A DNA stretch of 64,000 nucleotides from Branchinecta lynchi (GCA_023053575.1 JAKZAP010000059.1:62001-126000); one strand, 5' to 3'. Positions 1 to 13,576 are shown, numbered from the stretch's first letter. Program-made: numbers and translations. Notes: generated by a model not told the origin, from the letters alone.

Positions 1-783
1 CCCGCAGGGTTTGTTTTCCCACAAGGTTAGTTTTCCCGCAAGGTTTGTTTCCCCACAAGGTTTGTTTTCCCACAAGGATTGTTTTCCCACTAGGTTTGTT
101 TCCCCACAAGGTTTGTTTTCCCACAAGGTTTGTTTTCCCCCAAGGTTGGTTTTCCCGCAAGGTTGGTTTTCCCCCAAGGTTTGTTTTCCCACTGTGTTGG
201 TTTTCCCAAAAGGTTCGCTTTCCCACAAGGTTGGTTTTCCCACAAGGTTGGTTTTCCCGCAGGGTTGCTTTCCCCATAAGGTTGGTTTTCCCACAAGGTT
301 TTTTTTCTCACAAGGTTTGTTTTCCCACTAGGTTGTTTTTCCCACTAGGTTGGTTTTCCCAAAAGGTTTGTTTTCCCACAAGCTTTGTTTTCCCCCAAGG
401 TTGGTTTTCCCGCAAGGTTGGTTTTCCCACAAGGTTTGTTTTCCCACTGTGTTGGTTTCCCCACTAGGTTGGTTTCCCCACAATGTTTGTTTTCCCACTG
501 TGTTGGTTTTCCCAAAAGGTTCGCTTTCCCGCAAGGTTGGTTTTCCCACAAGGTTTGTTTCCCCACAAGGTTTGTTTTCCCATAAGGTTTTTTTTTCCCA
601 CAAGCTTTGTTTTCCCACAAGGTTTGTTTTCCCACAAGGTTTGTTTTCCCACAAGGTTGGTTTTCCCGCAAGGTTGGTTTTCCCACAAGGTTTGTTTTCC
701 CACCGTGTTGGTTTTCCCAAAAGGTTCGCTTTCCCACAAGGTTGGTTTTCCCACAAGGTTGGTTTTCCCGCAGGGTTGCTTCT
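1..783 (+). repeat. 17-bp satellite array, forward block 1
   Basis: The block is made of head-to-tail 17-bp monomers, consensus GGTTTGTTTTCCCACAA on the + strand. Variants include GGTTGG.., ..CCCGCAA, ..CCCCCAA, ..CCCACTA and the ordered trio ..CCCACTG / TGTTGGTTTTCCCAAAA / GGTTCGCTTTCCC. The array continues beyond the window's left edge. The block ends at a hairpin (774-810), where the repeat switches strand. No gene is seen; ORFs here come from the stop-free monomer. Confidence 0.97.
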
Positions 784-810
784 CAGGGAAGCAACCGCAG
801 GGTTGCTTCC
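774..810. repeat. Double hairpin at a strand-switch junction of the satellite
   Basis: GGTTGCTTC at 774-782 pairs perfectly with GAAGCAACC at 788-796 around a 5-nt loop. GGAAGCAACC at 787-796 also pairs perfectly with GGTTGCTTCC at 801-810 around a 4-nt loop. To the left the satellite runs forward; to the right it runs in reverse. The same junction recurs 60,056 bp downstream (60830-60866). Confidence 0.9.
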
Positions 811-1860
811 TTGCGGGAAAGCGAACCTTGCGGAAAAGCGAACCTTTTGGGAAAACCAACACAGTGGGAAAACAAACCTTGTGAGAAAACAATCCTTGTG
901 GGAAAACAAACCTTGTGGGGAAACAAACCTTGTGGGGAAACAAACCTTTTGGGAAAACTAACCTTGTGGGAAAACAAACCTTGCGGGAAAACTAACCTTG
1001 TGGGAAAACAAACCCTGCGGGAAAACCAAGCTTGTGGGAAAATAAACATTGTGTTAAATCAGACCTTGTGGGAAAACTAACCTTGCGGGAAAACCAACCT
1101 TGTGGGAAAACCAACCTTGTGGGGAAACAAACCTTTCGGGAAAACCAACCTTGTGAGAAAACAAACCTTGTGAGAAAACAAACCTTGTGGGGAAACAAAC
1201 CTTGTGGGAAAACCAACCTTGCGGGAAAGCGAACCTTTTGGGAAAACCAACCTTGTGGGAAAACAAACCTTGTGAGAAAACAAACCTTGTGGGGAAACAA
1301 ACCCTGCGGGAAAACCAACCTTGTGGGAAAACCAACCTTGCGGGAAAGCGAACCTTTTGGGAAAACCAACACAGTGGGAAAACAAACCTGGTGAGAAAAC
1401 AATCCTTGTGGGAAAACAAACCTTGTGGGGAAACAAACCTTGTGGGGAAACAAACCTTGTGGGAAAACTAACCTTGTGGGAAAACAAACCTTGCGGGAAA
1501 ACTAACCTTGTGGGAAAACAAACCCTGCGGGAAAACCAACCTTGTGGGAAAACCAACCTTGTGAGGAAACAAACCTTTCGGGAAAACCAACCTTGTGGGA
1601 AAACAAACCTTGTGGGAAAACAAACCTTGCGGGAAAACAAACATTATGGGGAAAGCAACCCTGCGGGAAAACCAACCTTGTGGGAAAACCAACCTTGTGG
1701 GAAAGCGAACCTTTTGGGAAAACCAACACAGTGGGAAAACAAACCTTGTGGGAAAACCAACCTTGCGGGAAAACCAACCTTGTGGGAAAACAAACCTTGT
1801 GGGAAAACAAACCTTGTGGGAAAACAAACCTTGTGGGAAAACAAACCTTATGGGAAAACA
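784..1860 (-). repeat. 17-bp satellite array, inverted block 1 (~1.08 kb)
   Basis: These are the same monomers on the - strand (TTGTGGGAAAACAAACC read on +). The left edge is the hairpin at 774-810. The right edge is at about 1858-1862, where ..GGGAAAACA runs straight into AAAGGTTCGCTTTCCC. The block contains a divergent monomer with TGTGTTAAATCAGACC near 1050. Essentially the whole block is repeated at 60840-61917. Confidence 0.95.
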
Positions 1861-3114
1861 AAAGGTTCGCTTTCCCACAAGGTTGGTTTTCCCACAAGGT
1901 TGGTTTTCCCGCAGGGTTTGTTTCCCCATAAGGTTTGTTTTCCCACAAGGTTTGTTTTCTCACAAGGTTTGTTTTCCCACTAGTTTGGTTTTCCCACAAG
2001 GTTTGTTTTCCCACAAGGTTTGTTTTCCCACTAGGTTTGTTTTCCCCCAAGGTTTGTTTTCCCGCAAGGTTGGTTTACCCACAAGGTTGGTTTTCCCACA
2101 AGGTTGGTTTTCCCGCAAGGTTAGTTTTCCCACAAGGTCTGATTTAACACAATGTTTGTTTTCCCACAAGGTTCGTTTCCCCACAAGGTTTGTTTTCCCA
2201 CAAGGTTTGTTTTCTCACAAGGTTTGTTTTCCCACTGTTTTGGTTTTACCATAAGGTTGTCTTTCATACAAGGTTTGTTTTCCCACAAGGTTTGTTTTCC
2301 CTCAAGATTTGTTTTTCCGCTAGGTTGGTTTTCCCACTGTTTTGGTTTTACCATAAGGTTGTCTTTCCCACAAGCTTTGTTTTCCCACAAGGTTTGTTTT
2401 CCCTCAAGATTTGTTTTTCCGCTAGGTTGGTTTCCCCGCCAGGTTGGTTTTCCCACAAGGTTTGTTTTCCCACAAGGTTGGTTTTCCCACTAGGTTGGTT
2501 TTCCCGCAAGGTTAGTTTTCCCACAAGGTCTGATTTAACACAATGTTTGTTTTCCCACAAGGTTCATTTCCCCACAAGGTTTGTTTTCCCACAAGGTTTG
2601 TTTTCTCACAAGGTTTGTTTTCCCACTGTTTTGGTTTTACCATAAGGTTGTCTTTCCCACAAGCTTTGTTTTCCCACAAGGTTTGTTTTCCCACAAGCTT
2701 TGTTTTCCCCCAAGGTTGGTTTTCCCGCAAGGTTGGTTTTCCCACAAGGTTGGTTTTCCCACAAGGTTTGTTTTCCCACAAGCTTTGTTTTCCCCCAAGG
2801 TTGGTTTTCCCGCAAGGTTGGTTTTCCCACAAGGTTTGTTTTCCCACTGTGTTGGTTTTCCCACAAGGTTTGTTTCGCCACAAGGTTTGTTTTCCCATAA
2901 GGTTTGTTTTCCAACAAGGTTTGTTTTCCCACAAGGTTTGTTTTCCCACAAGGTTTGTTTTCCCACAAGGTTGGTTTTCCCGAAAGGTTTGTTTTCCCAC
3001 AAGGTTTCTTTCCCCATATGGTTGGTTTTCCCACAAGGTTTGTTTTCTCACAAGGTTTGTTTTCCCACAAGGTTTGTTTTCCCACAAGGTTTGTTTTCCC
3101 AAAAGGTTTGTTTT

Positions 3115-3666
3115 CCCACAAGCTTTGTTTTCCCCCAAGGCTGGTTTTCCCGCAAGGTTGGTTTTCCCACAAGGTTTGTTTTCCCACTGTGTTGGTTTTC
3201 CCAAAAGGGTCGCTTTCCCGCAAGGTTGGTTTTCCCACAACGTTTGTTTTCCCACTGTGTTGGTTTTCCCAAAAGGTTCGCTTTCCCACAAGGTTGGTTT
3301 TCCCGCAGGGTTGCTGTCCCCATAAGGTTGGTTTTCCCACAAGGTTTGTTTTCTCACAAGGTTTGTTTTCCCACTAGGTTGTTTTTCCCACTAGGTTGGT
3401 TTTCCCACAAGGTTTGTTTTCCCACAAGCTTTGTTTTCCCCCAAGGTTGGTTTTCCCGCAAGGTTGGTTTTCCCACAAGGTTTGTTTTCCCACTGTGTTG
3501 GTTTTCCCAAAAGGGTCGCTTTCCCGCAAGGTTGGTTTTCCCACAACGTTTGTTTTCCCACTGTGTTGGTTTTCCCAAAAGGTTCGCTTTCCCACAAGGT
3601 TGGTTTTCCCGCACGGTTGCTGTCCCCATAAGGTTGGTTTTCCCACAAGGTTTGTTTTCTCACAAG
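3115..3666 (+). repeat. 306-bp (18-monomer) tandem duplication in the satellite
   Basis: The order of variant monomers at about 3115-3360, including the rare GGGTCGCTTTCCCGC and CCCACAACGTTTG variants and the GCTGTCCCCATAAGG monomer, is repeated at about 3421-3666. The shift is 306 bp, exactly 18 x 17. The two copies differ by only a few bases. Confidence 0.8.
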
Positions 3667-6600
3667 GTTTGTTTTCCCACTAGGTTGTTTTTCCCACTAG
3701 GTTGGTTTTCCCACAAGGTTTGTTTTCCCACAAGCTTTGTTTTCCCCACAAGGTTTGTTTTCCCATAAGGTTTGTTTTCCCACAAGGTTTGTTTTCCCAC
3801 AAGGTTTGTTTTCCCACAAGGTTTGTTTTCCCACTAGGTTTGTTTTCCCATAAGGTTGGTTTTCCCACAAGGTTTGTTTTCTCACAAGGTTTGTTTTCCC
3901 ACTAGGTTTGTTTCCCCACAAGGTTTGTTTTCTCACAAGGTTTGTTTTCCCACAAGGTTTGTTTTCCCACAAGGTTTGTTTTCCCACAAGGTTGGTTTTC
4001 CCGAAAGGTTTGTTTCCCCACAAGGTTGGTTTTCCCACAAGGTTGGTATTCCCGCAGGGTTTGTTTTCCCACAAGGTTACTTTTCCCGCAAGGTTTGTTT
4101 CCCCACAAGGTTTGTTTTCCCACTGTGTTGGTTTTCCCAAAAGGTTCGCTTTCCCGCAAGGTTGGTTTTCCCACAAGGTTTGTTTCCCCACAAGTTTTGT
4201 TTTCCCACAAGGTTTGTTTTCCCACAAGGTTGGTTTTCCCGACAGGTTTGTTTCCCCACAAGGTTGGTTTTCCCACAAGGTTGGTTTTCCCGCAGGGTAT
4301 GTTTTCTCACAAGGTTAGTTTTCCCGCAAGGTTTGTTTTCCCACAAGGTTAGTTTTCCCACAAGGTTTGTTTCCCCACAAGGTTTGTTATCCCACAAGGA
4401 TTGTTTTCTCACAAGGTTTGTTTTCCCACTGTGTTGGTTTTCCCAAAAGGTTCGCTTTCCCGCAAGGTTGGTTTTCCCACAAGGTTGGTTTTCTCGCAGG
4501 GTTTGTTTCCCCATAAGGTTGGTTTTCCCACAAGGTTTGTTTTCTCACAAGGTTTGTTTTCCCACTAGGTTGGTTTTCCTACAAGGTTTGTTTTCCCACA
4601 AGGTTTGTTTTCCCACTAGGTTTGTTTTCCCCCAAGGTTTGTTTTCCCGCAAGGTTGGTTTTCCCACAAGGTTGGTTTTCGCACAAGGTTGGTTTTCCCG
4701 CAAGGTTAGTTTTCCCACAAGGTCTGATTTAACACAATGTTTGTTTTCCCACAAGGTTTGTTTCCCCACAAGGTTTGTTTTCCCACAAGGTTTGTTTTCT
4801 CACAAGGTTTGTTTTACCAACTGTTTTGGTTTTACCATAAGGTTGTCTTTCCCACAAGGTTTGTTTTCCCACAAGGTTTGTTTTCCCTCAAGATTTGTTT
4901 TTCCGCTAGGTTGGTTTTCCCACAAGGTTGGTTTTCCCACAAGGTTTGTTTTCCCACAAGGTTGGTTTTCCCGCAGGGTTTGTTTTCCCCCAAGGTTATT
5001 TTTCCCGAAAGGTTTGTTTCCCCATAAGGTTGGTTTTCCCACAAGGTTGGTTTTCCAGCAGGGTTTGTTTTCCCACAAGGTTAGTTTTCCCGCAAGGTTT
5101 GTTTCCCCACAAGGTTTGTTTTCCCACAAGGTTGGTTTTCCCGCAGGGTTTGTTTTCCCCCAAGGTTATTTTTCCAGAAAAGGTTTGTTTCCCCATAAGG
5201 TTGGTTTTCCCACAAGGTTGGTTTTCCAGCAGGGTTTGTTTTCCCACAAGGTTAGTTTTCCCGCAAGGTTTGTTTCCCCACAAGGTTTGTTTTCCCACAA
5301 GGATTGTTTTCTCACAAGGTTTATTTTCCCACTAGGTTTGTTTCCCCACAAGGTTTGTTTTGTTGGTTTTCCCGCAGGGTTGCTTTCTCCATAAGGTTGG
5401 TTTTCTCACAAGGTTTGTTTTCCCACAAGTTTCGTTTTCCCCCAAGGTTGGTTTTCCCGCAAGGTTGGTTTTCCCACAAGGTTTGTTTTCCCACTGTGTC
5501 GGTTTTTCCCAAAAGGTTCGCTTTCCCGCAAGGTTGGTTTTCCCACAAGGTTTGTTTCCCCACAAGGTTTGTTTTCCCATAAGGATTGTTTTCTCACAAG
5601 GTTTGTTTTCCTACTAGGTTTGTTTCCCCACAAGGTTTGTTTTCCCACAAGGTTTGTTTTCCCCCAAGGTTGGTTTTCCCGCAAGGTTGGTTTTCCCACA
5701 AGGTTTGTTTTCCCACTGTGTTGGTTTTCCCAAAAGGTTCGCTTTCCCACAAGGTTGGTTTTCCCACAAGGTTGGTTTTCCCACAGGGTTGCTTTCCCCA
5801 TAAGGTTGGTTTTCCCACAAGGTTTGTTTTCTCACAAGGTTTGTTTTCCCACAAGCTTTGTTTTCCCCCAAGGTTGGTTTTCCCGCAAGGTTGGTTTTAA
5901 CACAAGGTTTGTTTTCCCACTGTGTTGGTTTTCCCAAAAGGTTCGCTTTCCCGCAAGGTTGGTTTTCCCACAAGGTTTGTTTCCCCACAAGGTTTGTTTT
6001 CCCATAAGGTTTGTTTTCCCACAAGGTTTGTTTTCCCGCAAGGTTTGTTTTCCCACAAGGTTTGTTTTCCCACAAGGTTGGTTTTCCCGAAAGGTTTGTT
6101 TTCCCACAAGGTTTGTTTTCCCACAAGGATTGTTTTCCCACTAGGTTTGCTTCCCCACAAGGTTTGTTTTCCCACAAGGTTTGTTTTCCCCCAAGGTTTG
6201 TTTTCCCGCAAGGTTGGTTTTCCCACAAGAATTGTTTTCCCACTGTGTTGGTTTTCCCAAAAGGTTCGCTTTCCCACAAGGTTGGTTTTCCCACAAGGTT
6301 GGTTTTCCCGCAGGGTTGCTTTCCCCATAAGGTTGGTTTTCCCACAAGGTTTGTTTTCTCACAAGGTTTGTTTTCCCACTAGGTTGTTTTCCCACAAGGT
6401 TGGTTTTCCCGAAAGGTTTGTTTCCCCACAAGGTTGGTTTTCCCACAAGGTTGGTATTCCCGCAGGGTTTGTTTTCCCACAAGGTTAGTTTTCCCGCAAG
6501 GTTTGTTTCCCCACAAGGTTTGTTTTCCCACAAGGATTGTTTTCCCACTAGGTTTGTTTCCCCACAAGGTTTGTTTTCCCACAAGGTTGATTTTCCCGAA

Positions 6601-9600
6601 AGGTTTGTTTCCCCACAAGGTTGGTTTTCCCTCAAGGTTGGTATTCCCGCAGGGTTTGTTTTCCCACAAGGTTAGTTTTCCCGCAAGGTTTGTTTCCCCA
6701 CAAGGTTTGTTTTCCCACAAGGATTGTTTTCCCACTAGGTTTGTTTCCCCACAAGGTTTTTTTTCCCACAAGGTTTGTTTTCCCCCAAGGTTGGTTTTCC
6801 CGCAAGGTTGGTTTTCCCACAAGGTTTGCTTTCCCACTGTGTTGGTTTTCCCAAAAGGTTCGCTTTCCCACAAGGTTGATTTTCCCAAAAGGTTGGTTTT
6901 CCCGCAGGGTTGCTTTCCCCATAAGGCTGGTTTTCCCACAAGGTTTGTTTTCTCACAAGGTTTGTTTTCCCACTAGGTTGGTTTTCCCACAAGGATTGTT
7001 TTCCCACAAGCTTTGTTTTCCCCCAAGGTTGGTTTTCCCGCAAGGTTGGTTTTCCCACAAGGTTTGTTTTCCCACTGTGTTGGTTTTCCCAAAAGGTTCG
7101 CTTTCCCGCAAGGTTGGTTTTCCCACAAGGTTTGTTTCCCCACAAGGTTTGTTTTCCCATAAGGTTTATTTTCCCACAAGGTTTGTTTTCCCACAAGGTT
7201 TGTTTTCCCACAAGGTTTGTTTTCCCACAAGGTTGGTTTTCCCGCAAGGTTGGTTTTCCCACAAGGTTTGTTTTCCCACTGTGTTGGTTTTCCCAAAAGG
7301 TTCGCTTTCCCACAAGGCTGGTTTTCCCACAAGGTTTGTTTTCCCACAAGGTTTGTTTTCCCACAAGGTTTGTTTTCCTGAAAGGTTTGTTTTCCTGAAA
7401 GGTTTGTTTCCCCACAAGGTTGGTTTTCCCACAAGGTTGGTTTTCCCGCAGGGTTTGTTTTCCCACAAGGTTAGTTTTCCCGCAAGGTTTGTTTTCCCAC
7501 AAGGTTAGTTTTCCCACAAGGTTTGTTTTCCCACTAGGTTTGTTTCCCCACAAGGTTTGTTTTCCCACAAGGTTTGTTTTTCCCCAAGGTTGGTTTTCCC
7601 GCAAGGCTGGTTTTCCCACAAGAATTGTTTTCCCACTGTGTTGGTTTTCCCAAAAGGTTCGCTTTCCCATAAGGTTGGTTTTCCCACAAGATTGGTTTTC
7701 CCGCAGGGTTGCTTTCCCCGTAAGGTTGGTTTTCCCACAAGGTTTGTTTTCTCACAATGTTTGTTTTCCCACTAGTTTGTTTTCCCACAAGGTTGGTTTT
7801 CCCGAAAGGTTTGTTTCCCCACAAGGTTGGTTTTCCCACAAGGTTGGTATTCCCGCAGGGTTTGTTTTCCCACAAGGTTAGTTTTCCCGCAAGGTTTGTT
7901 TCCCCACAAGGTTTGTTTTCCCACAAGGATTGTTTTCCCACTAGGTTTGTTTCCCCACAAGGTTTGTTTTCCCACAAGGTTGGTTTTCCCGAAAGGTTTG
8001 TTTCCCCACAAGGTTGGTTTTCCCTCAAGGTTGGTATTCCCGCAGGGTTTGTTTTCCCACAAGGTTAGTTTTCCCGCAAGGTTTGTTTCCCCACAAGGGT
8101 TGTTTTCCCACAAGGATTGTTTTCCCACTAGGTTTGTTTCCCCACAAGGTTTGTTTTCCCACAAGGTTTGTTTTCCCCCAAGGTTGGTTTTCCCGCAAGG
8201 TTGGTTTTCCCGCAAGGTTTGCTTTCCCACTGTGTTGGTTTTCCCAAAAGGTTCGCTTTCCCACAAGGTTCGGTTTTCCCACAAGGTTGGGTTTTCCCGC
8301 AGGGTTGCTTTCCCCATAAGGCTGGTTTTCCCACAAGGTTTGTTTTCTCACAAGGTTTGTTTTCCCACTATGTTGTTTTTCCCACTAGGTTGGTTTTCCC
8401 ACAAGGTTTGTTTTCCCACAAGATTTGTTTTCCCCTAAGGTTGGTTTTCCCGCAAGGTTGGTTTTCCCACAAGGTTTGTTTTCCCACTGTGTTGGTTTTC
8501 CCAAAAGGTTTGCTTTCCCGCAAGGTTGGTTTTCCCACAAGGTTCGTTTCCCCACAAGGTTTGTTTTCCCATAAGGTTTGTTTTCCCACAAGGTTTGTTT
8601 TCCCACAAGGTTTGTTTTCCGACAAGGTTTGTTTTCCCACAAGGTTGGTTTTCCCGCAAGGTTGGTTTTCCCACAAGGTTTGATTTCCCACTGTGTTGGT
8701 TTTCAAAAAAGGCTCGCTTTCCCACAAGGTTGGTTTTCCCACAAGGTTGGTTTTCCCGCAGGGTTGCTTTCCCCATAAGGTTTGTTTTCCCACAAGGTTT
8801 GTTTTCCCACAAGGTTGGTTTTCCCGAAAGGTTTGTTTCCCCACAAGGTTGGTTTTCCCACAAGGTTGGTTTTCCCGCAGGGTTTGTTTTCCCACAAGGT
8901 TAGTTTTCCCGCAAGGTTTGTTTTCCCACAAGGTTAGTTTTCCCACAAGGTTTGTTTCCCCACAAGGTTTGTTTCCCCACAAGGTTTGTTTTCCCACAAG
9001 GATTGTTTTCTCACAAGGTTTGTTTTCCCACTGTGTTGGTTTTCCCAAAAGGTTCGCTTTCCCGCAAGGTTGGTTTTCCCACAAGGTTGGTTTTCCCGCA
9101 GGGTTTGTTTACCCATAAGGTTGGTTTTCCCACAAGGTTTGTTTTCTCACAAGGTTTGTTTTCCCACAAGGTTTGTTTTCCCACAAGGTTTGTTTTCCCA
9201 CAAGGTTCGTTTTCCCGCAGGGTTTGTTTTCCCACAAGGTTAGTTTTCCCGAAAGGTTTGTTTCCCCACAAGGTTGGTTTTCCCACAAGGTTGGTTTTCC
9301 CGCAGGGTTTGTTTTCCCACAAGGTTAGTTTTCCCGCAAGGTTTGTTTCCCCACAAGGTTTGTTTTCCCACAAGGATTGTTTTCTCACAAGGTTTGTTTT
9401 CCCATAAGGTTTGTTTTCCCACAAGGTTTGTTTTCCCGCAAGGTTTGTTTTCCCACAAGGTTTGTTTTCCCACAAGGTTGGTTTTCCCGAAAGGTTTGTT
9501 TTCCCACAAGGTTTGTTTTCCCACAAGGATTGTTTTCCCACTAGGTTTATTTCCCCACAAGGTTTGTTTTCCCACAAGGTTTGTTTTCCCCGAAGGTTGG

Positions 9601-12600
9601 TTTTCCCGCAAGGTTGGTTTTCCCACAAGAATTGTTTTCCCACTGTGTTGGTTTTCCCAAAAGGTTCGCTCTCCCACAAGGTTGGTTTTCCCACAAGGTT
9701 GGTTTTCCCGCAGGGTTGCTTTCCCCATAAGGTTGGTTTTCCCACAAGGTTTGTTTTCTCACAAGGTTTGTTTTCCCACTAGGTTGTTTTCCCACAAGGT
9801 TGGTTTTCCCGAAAGGTTTGTTTCCCCACAAGGTTGGTTTTCCCACAAGGTTGGTATTCCCGCAGGGTTTGTTTTCCCACAAGGTTAGTTTTCCCGCAAG
9901 GTTTGTTTCCCCACAAGGTTTGTTTTCCCACAAGGATTGTTTTCCCACTAGGTTTGTTTCCCCACAAGGTTTGTTTTCCCACAAGGTTTGTTTTCCCCCA
10001 AGGTTGGTTTTCCCGCAAGGTTGGTTTCCCACAAGGTTTGCTTTCCCACTGTGTTGGTTTTCCCAAAAGGTTCGCTTTCCCACAAGGTTGGTTTTCCCAC
10101 TAGGTTGGTTTTCCCACAAGGTTTGTTTTCCCACAAGCTTTGTTTTCCACCAAGGTTGGTTTTCCCGCAGGGTTGCTTTCCCCATAAGGTTGGTTTTCCC
10201 ACAAGGTTTGTTTTCTCACAAGGTTTGTTTTCCCACTAGGTTGTTTTCCCACTAGGTTGGTTTTCCCACAAGGTTTGTTTTCCCACAAGCTTTGTTTTCC
10301 CCCAAGGTTGGTTTTCCCGCAAGGTTGGTATTCCCACAATGTTTGTTTTCCCACTGTGTTGGTTTTCCCAAAAGATTCGCTTTCCCACAAGGTTGGTTTT
10401 CCCGCAGGGTTGCTTTCCCCATAAGGTTTGTTTTCCCACAAGGTTTGTTTTCCCACAAGGTTTGTTTTCCCGAGAGGTTTGTTTCCCCACAAGGTTGGTT
10501 TTCCCACAAGGTTGGTTTTCCCGCAGGGTTTGTTTTCCCACAAGGTTAGTTTTCCCGCAAGGTTTGTTTTCCCACAAGGTTAGTTTTCCCACAAGGTTTG
10601 TTTCCCCACAAGGTTTGTTTCCCCACAAGGTTTGTTTTCCCACAAGGATTGTTTTCTCACAAGGTTTGTTTTCCCACTGTGTTGGTTTTCCCAAAAGGTT
10701 CGCTTTCCCGCAAGGTTGGTTTCCCCACAAGGTTGGTTTTCCCGCAGGGTTTGTTTCCCCATAAGGTTGGTTTTCCCACAAGGTTTGTTTTCTCACAAGA
10801 TTTGTTTTCCCACAAGGTTTGTTTTCCCACAAGGTTTGTTTTCCCACAAGGTTCGTTTTCCCGCAGGGTTTGTTTTCCCACAAGGTTAGTTTTCCCGAAA
10901 GGTTTGTTTCCCCACAAGGTTGGTTTTCCCGCAGGGTTTGTTTTCCCACAAGGTTAGTTTTCCCGCAAGGTTGGTTTCCCCACAAGGTTTGTTTTCCCAC
11001 AAGGATTGTTTTCTCACAAGGTTTCTTTTCCCACTAGGTGTGTTTCCCCACAAGGTTTGTTTTCCCACAAGGTTTGTTTTCCCCCAAGGTTGGTTTTCCC
11101 GCAAGGTTGGTTTTCCCACAAGGTTTTTTTTCCCACCGTGTTGGTTTTCCCAAAAGGTTCGCTTTCCCACAAGGTTGGTTTTCCCACAAGGTTGGTTTTC
11201 CCGCAGGGTTGCTTTCCCCATAAGGTTAGTTTTCCCACAAGGTTTGTTTTCTCACAAGGTTTGTTTTCCCACTAGGTTGCTTTTCCCACTAGGTTGGTTT
11301 TCCCACAAGGTTTGTTTTCCCACAAGCTTTGTTTTCCCCCAAGGTTGGTTTTCCCGCAAGGTTGGTTTTCCCGCAGGGTTGCTTTCCCCATAAGGTTAGT
11401 TTTCCCACAAGGTTTGTTTTCTCACAAGGTTTGTTTTCCCACTAGGTTGCTTTTCCCACTAGGTTGGTTTTCCCACAAGGTTTGTTTTCCCACAAGCTTT
11501 GTTTTCCCCCAAGGTTGGTTTTCCCGCAAGGTTCGCTTTCCCACAAGGTTGGTTTTCCCATAAGGTTGGTTTTCCCGCAGGGCTGCTTTCCCCATAAGGT
11601 TGGTTTTCCCACAAGGTTTGTTTTCTCACAAGGTTTGTTTTCCCACTAGGTTGTTTTCCCACTAGGTTGGTTTTCCCACAAGGTTTGTTTTCCCACAAGC
11701 TTTGTTTTCCCCCAAGGTTGGTTTTCCCGCAAGGTTGGTATTCCCACAATGTTTGTTTTCCCACTGTGTTGGTTTTCCCAAAAGGTTCGCTTTCCCGCAA
11801 GGTTGGTTTTCCCACAAGGTTTGTTTCCCCACAAGGTTTGTTTTCCCATAAGGTTAGTTTTCCCACAAGGTTTGTTTTCCCACAAGGTTTGTTTTCCCAC
11901 AAGGTTTGTTTTCCCACAAGGTTGGTTTTCCCGCAAGGTTGGTTTTCCCACAAGGTTTGTTTTCCCACTGTGTTGGTTTTCCCAAAAGGTTCGCTTTCCC
12001 ACATGGTTGGTTTTCCCACAAGGTTGGTTTTCCCGCAGGGTTGCTTTCCCCATAAGGTTTGTTTTCCCACAAGGTTTGTTTTCCCACAAGGTTTGTTTTC
12101 CCACAAGGTTTGTTTTCCCACAAGGTTGGTTTTCCCGAAAGGTTTGTTTCCCCACAAGGTTTGATTTCCCACTAGGTTTGTTTTCCCATAAGGTTGGTTT
12201 TCCCACAAGGTTTGTTTTCTCACAAGGTTTGTTTTCCCACTAGGTTTGTTTCCCCACAAGGTTTGTTTTCTCACAAGGTTTGTTTTCCCACAAGGTTTGT
12301 TTTCCCACAAGGTTTGTTTTCCCACAAGGTTTGTTTTCCCACAAGGTTGGTTTTCCCGAAAGGTTTGTATCCCCACAAGGTTTCTTTTCCCACAAGGTTT
12401 GTTTTCCCCCAAGGTTGGTTTTCCCGCAAGGTTGGTTTTCCCACAAGGTTTGTTTTCCCACTGTGTTGGTTTTCCCAAAAGGTTCGCTTTCCCACAAGGT
12501 TGGTTTTCCCATAAGGTTGGTTTTCCCGCAGGGTTGCTTTCCCCATAAGGTTGGTTTTCCCACAAGGTTTGTTTTCTCACAAGGTTTGTTTTCCCACTAC

Positions 12601-13576
12601 GTTGTTTTCCCACTAGGTTGGTTTTCCCACAAGGTTTGTTTTCCCACAAGCTTTGTTTTCCCCCAAGGTTGGTTTTCCCGCAAGGTTGGTATTCCCACAA
12701 TGTTTGTTTTCCCACTGTGTTGGTTTTCCCAAAAGGTTCGCTTTCCCGCAAGGTTGGTTTTCCCACAAGGTTTATTTCCCCACAAGGTTTGTTTTCCCAT
12801 AAGGTTAGTTTTCCCACAAGGTTTGTTTTCCCACAAGGTTTGTTTTCCCACAAGGTTTGTTTTCCCACAAGGTTGGTTTTCCCGCAAGGTTGGTTTTCCC
12901 ACAAGGTTTTTTTTCCCACTGTGTTGGTTTTCCCAAAAGGTTCGCTTTCCCACATGGTTGGTTTCCCCACAAGGTTGGTTTTCCCGCAGGGTTGCTTTCC
13001 CCATAAGGTTTGTTTTCCCACAAGGTTTGTTTTCCCACAAGGTTTGTTTTCCCACAAGGTTGGTTTTCCCGAAAGGTTTGTTTCCCCACAAGGTTGGTTT
13101 TTCCACAAGGTTGGTCTTCCCGCAGGGTTTGTTTTCCCACAAGGTTAGTTTTCCCGCGAGGTTTGTTTTCCCACAAGGTTAGTTTTCCCACAAGGTTTGT
13201 TTCCCCACAAGGTTTGTTTCCCCACAAGGTTTGTTTTCCCACAAGGACTGTTTTCTCACAAGGTTTGTTTTCCCACTGTGTTGGTTTTCCCAAAAGGTTC
13301 GCTTTCCCGCAAGGTTGGTTTTCCCACAAGGTTGGTTCACTCGCAGGGTTTGTTTCCCCATAAGGTTGGTTTTCCCACAAGGTTCGTTTTCCCGCAGGGT
13401 TTGTTTTCCCACAAGGTTAGTTTTCCCGAAAGGTTTGTTTCCCCACAAGGTTGGTTTTCCCACAAGGTTGGTTTTCCCGCAGGGTTTGTTTTCCCACAAG
13501 GTTAGTTTTCCCGCAAGGTTTGTTTCCCCACAAGGTTTGTTTTCCCACAAGGATTGTTTTCCCACTAGGTTGTTTT

